The translations under genes and the position numbers were made by a program. Shown here piece after piece: positions 1 through 7,300 of a stretch of 12,352 nt of DNA (its first letter is position 1; each line of letters opens with the position of its first letter). This DNA comes from UBA2336 sp046294915 (GTDB lineage Bacteria > Bacteroidota > Bacteroidia > Cytophagales > Cyclobacteriaceae). The notes under the pieces were generated by a model, which made no database searches, was not told the DNA's origin, and worked only from the letters and a program-made list of their open reading frames with translations. Location: the NCBI GenBank assembly GCA_046294915.1, contig JBKBOE010000075.1, positions 1 through 12,352 on the forward strand. Reading direction: 5' to 3'.

Positions 1-862
1 GATCACAAAAGAAATGGCTGAACATCCGGATGTGAAACTCATCGACTTTACCGGTAACGCAGCCTTTGGCAATTACCTTGAAGCCCTGCCGGGTAAAACA
101 ACATTCACCGAAAAGACGGGAGTTAACTCAGTACTTATTGATTCGGCTGAGGATGTCGACAAGGTAGCGGGTAATCTGGCCTTTTCGGTTTCGCTGTACA
201 GCGGACAAATGTGTACGGCACCACAGAATTTCTTCATCCCCGAAGGAGGCATTAAAACGCCAAACGGTGTGGTTAGTTTTGATGAGTTTGCTCAAAAAGT
301 GGTGGACAACATCAACAGCCTGGTGGATAATCCCAAAGCCGGACCGTTTGTGCTGGGAACCGTACAGAATAAGAAAACCTGCGACCGGGTAACAGAAGCT
401 GAACAATTGCCGGGTAAAGTATGGCTTAAAAGCAGAACCTTTACCAACCCGCAGTTTGCCAATGCGCGCACCACCACTCCGGTACTTGTTGAAGTTGATG
501 CCTCGAAGAAGGATATTTTCGGTAAGGAACTTTTCGGGCCGATTGCGCTGCTCATTAAAACAAAAGACACGAATCATTCCATACAGCTGGCCCAGGAGTT
601 AGCGCGGCAACACGGTGCCATCAGTTGCGGGGCATATACTACCGATGCATCTATCCGCGAAAAGATTGCCGATGAAATGGCGCTGGCAGCTACACCGGTT
701 TCATTTAACCTTACCGGTGGCATTTACATGAACCAGAATGCCGGCTTCAGCGACTTCCATGTTACGGGAGGAAATCCATCCGGTAATGCTTCCTTCACCA
801 ATCCTGAATATGTTATTAAACGGTTTATCTGGGTTGGTCATCGGGAACCCGTGAATGTATAA
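1..862 (+). CDS. paaN: PaaN-type aldehyde dehydrogenase, C-terminal part (5' end outside window)
   Basis: Partial gene. The reading frame is open from base 2, before the first ATG at 14, so the true start lies upstream. The fragment is the C-terminal half of an aldehyde dehydrogenase-superfamily protein that I recognise as the PaaN type linked to phenylacetate degradation. Seen: a cofactor-loop-like FTGNAAFG near the start; a TEKTGVN segment that aligns with the usual ELGGKN and keeps the glutamate (codon 110-112); the nucleophilic cysteine in SGQMCTAPQN (codon 212-214); and a KELFGPIALL segment equivalent to the EEIFGPV motif. The family is typically about 550 residues, so roughly half is present. 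Its exact reaction (semialdehyde oxidation or a related step) is not settled by sequence. No other paa gene is in the window, so the pathway link rests on family resemblance. It converges on the antiporter gene with a 30-base gap. Confidence 0.8.
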   Translation, partial: ITKEMAEHPDVKLIDFTGNAAFGNYLEALPGKTTFTEKTGVNSVLIDSAEDVDKVAGNLAFSVSLYSGQMCTAPQNFFIPEGGIKTPNGVVSFDEFAQKVVDNINSLVDNPKAGPFVLGTVQNKKTCDRVTEAEQLPGKVWLKSRTFTNPQFANARTTTPVLVEVDASKKDIFGKELFGPIALLIKTKDTNHSIQLAQELARQHGAISCGAYTTDASIREKIADEMALAATPVSFNLTGGIYMNQNAGFSDFHVTGGNPSGNASFTNPEYVIKRFIWVGHREPVNV

Positions 863-892
863 ACCGATATCTTTTCGGCAGGCACATCGTTT

Positions 893-2140
893 TTATATTT
901 TCTTTTTGGGTTGAATCAGGCCTATGAGTTTGCCGATGCTTAACCCCTGAACCAAGATTGAAAATACCACCACATAGTAGGTTGCCGAGAGAAACAGATT
1001 TTGATTAAGGTGCGGGTCAATCGTTAAAGCCAAAGCTACTGAAACTCCGCCACGCAGCCCACCCCATACCAAAATGGTAAGTGTTCTGGTATCAAACCGG
1101 CTTAAGCCGGGGATTAACCGTGCAGGTAACCAAATGGAGAGTAAACGGCCCAGCAATACAATACCAATGCTTAAACAACCTACCAGCCAGTATTGGCGTA
1201 AGTCGGGGATGAGCAGGATTTCAAAACCGATGATCAGAAAGAGAATGGCATTAAGGATTTCGTCAATCATCTCCCAGAATTTGTCAAGGTAATCTTTATC
1301 CAAAGCCGACATGGCTTTGGCTTTGCCATAATTACCAATTACCAGGCCGGCTGCTGCCATAGTGAGGGGGCTGGAAATATGCAGGTAGCGGGTAACCAGG
1401 TAGCCGCCCATAACAATCGCCAATGTAATCATTACGGTTACCTGGTATTCGTTGATCTTTTTAATGGCCAACGAGCCGATGTACCCCAGCAGAAACCCAA
1501 TTGCTAATCCGCCACCAGCTTCCTGCACAAATAGTCCGGCAATGTGTTTGAACGTGATATCCACTTCGCTGCCTTGCGCCAGTTGCAGCAGGATGGCAAA
1601 CAACAATACGGCTACACCGTCATTGAAAAGGGATTCACCCGAAATTTTTGTTTCAATGGGTTTGCTAAGCCCCGCTTTTTTTAAGATGGCAATAACCGCC
1701 AACGGATCGGTGGGTGAGATGAGCGCACCAAACACCAGGCATTGTATAAGCGGAACGTTTAAGTGTAAAGCCGACAGTAGCGCATAGAGCAACGAACCTA
1801 CAATAAGAGTTGAAAGAATAACGCCAACGGTGGAAAGAATAAGGATGGGTATTTTTTGCTTTTCCAGGTCGGCCAAACGGATGTGAATGGCCCCTGCAAA
1901 TAGAAGAAAGTTAAGCATAGCACCCATGAGCACCGAAGGGAAATCGATGCTTACCAATAAATCAGACATCCAGGTTGAAAACTGCGGATAAGATTTGCCG
2001 AGTGCTACCAGGCTGATGGAGGTGAGGATGGCCAGCAGCGTAATGCCTATGGCCGGGGGAAGGTTGAGGTACCTGCTGTTCAGGAACGAGAACAGTGCAG
2101 TAAAAACAATCAGTACGGAAAACGCATAGTATAGCTCCAT
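893..2140 (-). CDS. CPA1-family Na+(K+)/H+ antiporter, NhaP type
   Basis: A 415-residue, almost wholly hydrophobic protein of about 12 or 13 membrane segments in the inner membrane. It exchanges monovalent cations for protons and so contributes to pH and salt homeostasis. Family-diagnostic motifs are present: ISPTDPLAV at residues 141-149; GESLFNDGVAVLL at 168-180, whose adjacent Asn173-Asp174 pair is the CPA1 ion-binding ND motif; and WGGLRGGVSVAL at 359-370 with Arg363. The protein ends in a short lysine-rich tail (PKKKI) with no regulatory TrkA or cyclic-nucleotide domain, so it is a minimal transporter. The ATG at 2140 puts the first membrane segment right at the N-terminus. It is divergent from the response regulator gene. 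Nothing in the sequence shows that it belongs to the metal-efflux regulon. Whether Na+ or K+ is preferred cannot be read from sequence. Confidence 0.9.
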   Translation of the reverse strand: MELYYAFSVLIVFTALFSFLNSRYLNLPPAIGITLLAILTSISLVALGKSYPQFSTWMSDLLVSIDFPSVLMGAMLNFLLFAGAIHIRLADLEKQKIPILILSTVGVILSTLIVGSLLYALLSALHLNVPLIQCLVFGALISPTDPLAVIAILKKAGLSKPIETKISGESLFNDGVAVLLFAILLQLAQGSEVDITFKHIAGLFVQEAGGGLAIGFLLGYIGSLAIKKINEYQVTVMITLAIVMGGYLVTRYLHISSPLTMAAAGLVIGNYGKAKAMSALDKDYLDKFWEMIDEILNAILFLIIGFEILLIPDLRQYWLVGCLSIGIVLLGRLLSIWLPARLIPGLSRFDTRTLTILVWGGLRGGVSVALALTIDPHLNQNLFLSATYYVVVFSILVQGLSIGKLIGLIQPKKKI

Positions 2141-2166
2141 GCCGGTTACTTCAGATTTTCAAGATA

Positions 2167-2174
2167 CAAAATTA
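2167..2174 (-). promoter_or_regulatory. Putative -7 element of the antiporter promoter
   Basis: Read on the minus strand, these bases are TAATTTTG, a perfect match to the Bacteroidota -7 consensus TAnnTTTG. They lie 26 bases before the antiporter ATG. A TTG at 2192-2190 could be the -33 element, but the 15-base gap is shorter than the usual 17-23, so that half is doubtful. The predicted transcript would have a leader of about 20 bases with no Shine-Dalgarno sequence. Confidence 0.5.
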
Positions 2175-2230
2175 CTACAGGTCGTAAACCAAGCGCAGGG
2201 AGAGGGTAGCTGTGTCTTGCTTTTAATCGC

Positions 2231-2238
2231 TAATTTTG
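2231..2238 (+). promoter_or_regulatory. Putative -7 element of the response regulator promoter
   Basis: TAATTTTG, a perfect match to the Bacteroidota -7 consensus TAnnTTTG, ends three bases before the ATG at 2242. Transcription starting at the usual distance would begin at or very near the A of the ATG, giving a leaderless or nearly leaderless message. The only TTG upstream at all close (2217-2219) is just 11 bases away, too near for a standard -33 element. It forms a divergent pair with the antiporter promoter in the 101-base gap between the two genes. Confidence 0.5.
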
Positions 2239-2241
2239 TTT

Positions 2242-2907
2242 ATGCGAATCCTAATCATTGAAGACGAAACGGGCATTATTGATTTTCTCAAACAAGGGCT
2301 TGAAGAAGAGGGTTTTGAAATTGATGTTGCCCTTGACGGGCAAACCGGATTGCACATGGCAATGCACCAACCTTACGATGTGCTGTTGATTGATTGGATG
2401 CTGCCTAAACTTACCGGCCTTGCGGTATGCAAATCGTACCGCGAAGCGGGGTTTAAAACACCGGTTATTTTCCTTACCGCACGGGATACGGTACAGGATG
2501 CCATTGCAGGATTAAAAGCGGGGGCAAATGACTACATCCGCAAGCCTTTTCATTTTGAAGAGTTGCTGGAGCGAATCCGTACACAGGTTCGCCATTATGA
2601 CAATACAACTGTGCTCGCACTGGGGCCGGTGTCGCTCAATCCGGAAAAACACCAGGTGTTTTATAACGACCGGGAAGTTGCTCTTACCCAAAGAGAATTT
2701 GCACTGCTTGAGTATCTGCTACGCAACAAAGGTAAAGTTTGCCGAAGGGATCGTATTATGGATGTGATTTGGGGTGCAGATGCCGTTCAGGATACCGGGG
2801 TTATTGATGTGCACATGAATGCTTTGCGCAGGAAACTGCATTTGCAGCCTGATGCCGGTTTAATTCAGACTATTCGCGGGGTAGGATTTATCGCAAAGGA
2901 AGAATAA
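2242..2907 (+). CDS. OmpR/PhoB-family response regulator of the metal-efflux locus
   Basis: A DNA-binding response regulator of 222 residues from the ATG at 2242. An in-frame TTG at 2236 would add two residues but lies inside the putative -7 element, so ATG is preferred. Receiver domain at about residues 1-115: acidic pocket Glu7-Asp8, phospho-acceptor Asp51 in LLIDWMLP, Thr79 and Lys101 (RKPF), all in the canonical places. Winged-helix domain at about 125-222: LTQREFALLEYLL, the recognition-helix region VIDVHMNALRRKL, and the terminal wing IQTIRGVGF. These are hallmarks of the OmpR/PhoB/CusR class, which binds 11-base-spaced direct repeats as tandem dimers. The kinase gene follows after a single base, so the two are co-transcribed. 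The array at 4282-4321 is its likely target (inference). Confidence 0.93.
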   Translation: MRILIIEDETGIIDFLKQGLEEEGFEIDVALDGQTGLHMAMHQPYDVLLIDWMLPKLTGLAVCKSYREAGFKTPVIFLTARDTVQDAIAGLKAGANDYIRKPFHFEELLERIRTQVRHYDNTTVLALGPVSLNPEKHQVFYNDREVALTQREFALLEYLLRNKGKVCRRDRIMDVIWGADAVQDTGVIDVHMNALRRKLHLQPDAGLIQTIRGVGFIAKEE

Positions 2908-2908
2908 C

Positions 2909-4297
2909 ATGTCGCTAAAAAACCGGATTGCTCTGTATTACCTTATTGCCACGGCATTGCTGGTAGCGCTCAGTTTTGTCCTCATCTTCGTAGTGGTGCG
3001 TAACCGTGTTTTCTCCGATCTTGAATACACATTGAACTACGAAGCCATGAGGCACCAGCGTGAAATTTATGTGGAAGGCGGCATGATCCGGTTCATCAAT
3101 AAAGATGAAATGAAAGAACGGGAACACCGCGAAGCAGAAGTGAACCCGATTTTTATACAACTTACCGATGTGCGGGGTATTGTGCATGATCGTTCGCCAA
3201 ACCTAAAAGAAGCATTTCTGCGTTTTCGGCCGGCAGAAAACCGCCCAACGGGCATGCAGTATGAACTTAATGGAAAGCCCATTCTCCAGTTACAGGTACC
3301 GGTGCGCGACCGTGGCCAGTTGGTGGGCTATATCATCACGGCCATCTCTGCAGAGAGCGCCATTGGCCTGGTAAATACATTGCGTAAATTGCTGCTCCTA
3401 ACTTTTCCGCTGGTGCTGGTTGCGCTGTTTGTAACTACCCGTTCGCTTGCAGCCAAAAGTATAAAGCCCGTAAAAGCCATACTGGAAGCCACAAACCGGA
3501 TAACCGGGAATAACCTGGAAGCGCGAGTGCCTGTGCCGGTTGAGCGGGACGAACTTCATCAACTCAGTATTTCAATCAATCAGTTGCTGGCGCGCATCGA
3601 ATCTGCCATGGAACGGGAGAAGCAATTTACATCCAATGCTTCGCATGAACTGCGCACACCGCTATCTGTGATGCGCGGAACACTGGAGGTACTTTTGCGA
3701 AAATCCCGCACGGAAAGGGAATATGTTGAAAAGATTGAACTCACCATGCGGGAGATTGACCGCATGCACCAGATCGTGGAGCAGCTCCTTGCACTTGCGC
3801 GTTTTGATCAACCTGCCCATTCACCTGTATTTGAAAAAATATTTCTGAACTCCTTCCTGCAAAAAACGGCTAACCGGATGAACCAGTCCCAGGAAATCCC
3901 TCAACGGGTGATTGACATCGTTTGTAGTGAAGATTTGACATTAAAAACCGATGTTTCCCTGCTGGAAATAATTATTGATAACCTGCTTTCAAATGCACTC
4001 AAATATTCTCCCCCAGATACACCGGTTCGGATAATCGTAGAAAGCGAACCTGTTCTTAAACTGCAGATTAAGGATGAGGGCATAGGCATAAAGCAGGAAG
4101 ATTTACCCCGGATCTTTCAACCCTTTTATCGTTCTGAGTCGCTTCATCACAAAACAGTAAAAGGAACGGGCCTGGGTTTGTCGCTGGTGCAAAAGGCATG
4201 CGACACGTTGGGTATTGAACTGGAAGTAGAGAGTGAAGTTAACAAGGGTTCGGTTTTCACACTGCGGTTCAATCCATCCTTCTTAAGCCAAACTTAA
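2909..4297 (+). CDS. Membrane sensor histidine kinase, partner of the upstream regulator
   Basis: A 462-residue inner-membrane kinase. Membrane segments at about residues 9-30 and 161-177 enclose a periplasmic sensor region of about 130 residues. That region has no recognisable fold and no Cys- or Met-rich metal site; a few histidines (for example in EREHREAE) could bind metal. A HAMP linker follows at about 178-232. The dimerisation domain carries FTSNASHELRTPLS with phospho-acceptor His246. The ATP-binding domain has the N box (DNLLSNALKYSP, Asn358 and Asn362), the G1 box (KDEGIG, Asp389), the F box (IFQPFYR) and the G2 box (GTGLGLSL from Gly419). All catalytic motifs are intact. The layout resembles heavy-metal sensor kinases of the CusS/CzcS type. 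The ATG at 2909 lies one base after the regulator's stop codon. Its stop codon sits inside the second unit of the 11-base repeat array. Metal sensing is inferred from the neighbouring efflux genes. Confidence 0.93.
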   Translation: MSLKNRIALYYLIATALLVALSFVLIFVVVRNRVFSDLEYTLNYEAMRHQREIYVEGGMIRFINKDEMKEREHREAEVNPIFIQLTDVRGIVHDRSPNLKEAFLRFRPAENRPTGMQYELNGKPILQLQVPVRDRGQLVGYIITAISAESAIGLVNTLRKLLLLTFPLVLVALFVTTRSLAAKSIKPVKAILEATNRITGNNLEARVPVPVERDELHQLSISINQLLARIESAMEREKQFTSNASHELRTPLSVMRGTLEVLLRKSRTEREYVEKIELTMREIDRMHQIVEQLLALARFDQPAHSPVFEKIFLNSFLQKTANRMNQSQEIPQRVIDIVCSEDLTLKTDVSLLEIIIDNLLSNALKYSPPDTPVRIIVESEPVLKLQIKDEGIGIKQEDLPRIFQPFYRSESLHHKTVKGTGLGLSLVQKACDTLGIELEVESEVNKGSVFTLRFNPSFLSQT

Positions 4298-4321
4298 GCA
4301 AAACCTAATTATCGCTTAATT
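4282..4321 (+). promoter_or_regulatory. Four 11-base-spaced CTTAA-like repeats: candidate response-regulator operator
   Basis: Units begin at 4282 (CTTAAGC), 4293 (CTTAAGC), 4304 (CCTAATT) and 4315 (CTTAATT), each exactly 11 bases after the last. The first two agree at 10 of 11 positions. The array overlaps the final codons of the kinase gene and ends 38 bases before the pump start. OmpR/PhoB-family regulators bind direct repeats spaced about one helical turn. An array of this class just upstream of the core promoter fits activation of the pump operon by the regulator encoded at 2242. I found no similar array in front of the regulator or antiporter genes. Binding is inferred. Confidence 0.55.
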
Positions 4322-4345
4322 CTTTCAATCTTACCTTCACGCGGG

Positions 4346-4355
4346 TAAAAATTTG
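4346..4355 (+). promoter_or_regulatory. Possible -7 element of the pump operon
   Basis: TAAAAATTTG is a near match to TAnnTTTG: the strict 8-base window 4348-4355 reads AAAATTTG, with the first T missing. It ends four bases before the GTG start at 4360, the same tight geometry as at the response regulator gene. No TTG or TTTG lies at -33 distance, which fits a weak core promoter that needs an activator bound at the repeats just upstream. Without that context the match would be unremarkable. Confidence 0.3.
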
Positions 4356-4359
4356 ATAC

Positions 4360-7300
4360 GTGGAGAAGATCATCGCATTCAGTGTTCGAAATAAGGTAAT
4401 TATTCTGCTGTTCACAGCCATTATGGTTGGTTTTGGAATGTTCTCTCTCTTTAACATTCCTATCGGAGCGGTGCCTGACATCACGAATAATCAGGTGCAG
4501 GTTATTACCGTATCGCGAAACCTGGCCACCGAAGAGATTGAGCAATTTATAACCTACCCGATTGAATTGGAGATGGCCAATTTACCGGGTGTTCAGGAAA
4601 TTCGGTCTGTGTCAAAGTTCGGTTTGTCGGTTGTAACCATTGTATTTGATGATAACATGGGCACCTACCTTCCCCGGCAACTTATTGCGGAAAAAATTAA
4701 ATCTGCTGGCGAAAAAATTCCACAGGGCTTTGGTAATCCTACGATGGGTCCCATTACCACCGGTTTGGGGGAAATCTACCAATACGTGCTGGAAGTTGAG
4801 CCCGGTTACGAATCCAGCTATTCACTTACTGATTTACGGACCCTTCAGGACTGGGTTGTACGCAGGCAGCTGTCAGGCATCTACGGAGTGGTGGAGGTGA
4901 ATACCTGGGGCGGCTTTCTTAAAGAATATGAAGTGGCGGTAAATCCGGAGCGACTTCGTTCAATGAATCTTACCATTCAAGATGTATACCGTGCTTTGCA
5001 AACCAACAATAGTGTTGCCGGGGGCGGGTACATCGAAAAAACCAATGAATCGTATTTCATCCGCGGTGATGGGATGGCTTCTTCCCTTGACGATATCAGT
5101 CGCATCGTGGTGAAGGTTCGCAACGGTGTGCCTGTGCTTGTAAAGGATGTAGCCACCGTAGGATTTGGTCATGCCATCCGGTTTGGTGCCATTACTTCCG
5201 ATGGAAAAGGTGAGCGGGTGATGGGGCAGATTATGATGCTGAAGGATGCCAACTCAGGATTGGTGATCAGTAAAGTAAAAGACCGCATTGCCCAGATTCA
5301 AAAGTCGCTTCCTGCCGGAGTTGTGATCAGCCCGGTTGTTGACCGGAGCGAATTAATCGGACGTACCACGTTTACAGTTGCCGAAAACCTGATTCTTGGA
5401 TGTTTGATTGTGGTGTTTGTAGTGGTGTTACTCCTGGGAAATTTCCGCTCCGGTTTTGTCGTAGCGTCTATCATACCCTTGTCCCTTCTGTTTGCATTGT
5501 CCATGATGTATCTTTTTGGAGTAGATGCCAACCTGATGAGTCTTGGTGCTATCGACTTTGGCATCATCATAGACGGGGCGGTGATCATCGTTGAGTTCGT
5601 TGCCTTTCAGATGACCAATCAACAGGCAAGCTTTCTTGGATTACAGAAGGATGAAAGGCAACGCATCCGGGACAGGATTACAGTGAATGGAGCCACACGA
5701 ATGATGCAATCGGCATTGTTTGGTCAACTCATAATCGTTATCGTGTTCATCCCTATCCTGTCGCTTACCGGTGTGGAGGGAAAGATGTTCAGGCCCATGG
5801 CGCTTACGTTTTCTTTTGCACTTGTGGGCGCCATCATCATGTGTTTTACCTACATCCCGGTAGTATCGTCACTGTTCCTTAAACCTGCACCGGAGCATAA
5901 AACTACGCTATCCGGCAGATTAATGAAGTGGGTAGAACACATGCACAAGCCTGCTCTACTGTGGGCTATAAAAAGAAGGAAGATTGTGTTGGGTATGGCC
6001 GCAGGTTTATTGCTGGGAGCCGGACTTTTATTCAGAAGCATGGGAGGTGAATTTGTACCCACCCTCGATGAAGGCGACTTCGTTATTCAGCCTGTACTTA
6101 AAACAGGTACAACGCTCACTCGAACCATCGGACTGATAACGGAGATGGAGAAGATTCTGCTTCGCTTCCCTGAAGTGGATAAAGTGGTTACCCGGATTGG
6201 GGCCGCTGAAATTCCAACCGATCCTATGTCGATGGAAGAAACCGATGTGATCATCAAACTCAAGCCTCGCAAGCAGTGGGTTACAGCCTCCGACAAAGAC
6301 GAACTGGCCGATAAGTTTAAGGAGGCACTGAGCATACTGCCCGGCATTGAATATGAATTTACGCAGCCCATTGAAATGCGGTTTAACGAACTGATCACCG
6401 GGGTGCGGGCTGATCTGGCCGTGAAAATATTCGGACAGGATATGGACATATTAAGTAAAAAAGCCTTCGAAATTGAAAAGCTGATACGCCCTGTTGAAGG
6501 AGCTGCCGACATTATGGTGGAAAAGGTAGTAGGGTTGCCGCAAATGAGCGTGCGCTACAACCGCGAACTGATTGCCAAATATGGCCTAAACATTTCAGAA
6601 CTGAACACCATGGTGTCGGCAGGTTTTGCCGGCCTTTCCGCGGGGAGTGTTTTTGAAAATGAAAAAAGATTCGACCTGGTTATCCGGTTTGAGCGTGATG
6701 CCCGGTCCGACATCGAAGATCTGCGGAATATGTACATACCCCTTCCTTCCGGTGGCCAGGTACCCTTGCGCGAACTGGCGGCCATTGATTACTCGAAAGG
6801 GCCTGCAAAAATCTCACGCGATGATACCAGGCGAAGAATTGTAGTCGGTATTAATGTACGCGGCCGCGATCTTGAATCAGTTGTGAAGGATGTGCAGGCG
6901 CTGATCCAGGCGAATGTTCAGCTACCTGCCGGGTACTTCATAACCTATGGGGGTCAGTTTGAGAACCTGCGCAGCGCACGCAATCGGTTGATAATTGTTG
7001 TGCCCATAGCGCTGGTATTGATTTTCTTTATGCTGTATTTCGCATTTAATTCCATAAAAGATGCGTTGCTGATCTACAGCGCCATTCCGCTTTCGGCAGT
7101 GGGGGGAGTGCTGCTTTTGTGGCTGCGCGATATGCCTTTCAGCATTTCTGCTGGTGTGGGCTTCATCGCCTTGTTTGGCATAGCCGTGCTCAACGGCATT
7201 GTGCTGATTGAACACTTCAAGGAACTTAAAGAACAGGGTTTACATGATATGAAAGAACGGATCATCAGGGGAACCAAGGAACGGCTACGCCCGGTGTTGC

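Noticed and set aside
128..577. Open frame of 149 codons on the minus strand inside paaN.
   Set aside because: It is a shadow of the real gene: no recognisable domain, Cys/Arg-rich composition, and fully overlapped by a well-supported coding sequence.
863..892. Possible terminator between the convergent paaN and antiporter genes (CCGA...TCGG stem, T-rich run after it).
   Set aside because: The stem is only four base pairs and the T-run is about ten bases away, so it is too weak to call.
1097..1110. Perfect 14-base palindrome CCGGCTTAAGCCGG containing the same CTTAAGC core as the operator repeats.
   Set aside because: It lies inside the antiporter coding sequence, is a single copy without 11-base phasing, and encodes ordinary residues. 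It is most likely coincidence.
2216..2238. Possible autoregulatory copy of the CTTAA array before the response regulator (CTTGCTTTTAATCGCTAAT).
   Set aside because: The TAA cores are seven bases apart, not 11, and no CTTAA pentamer is present.
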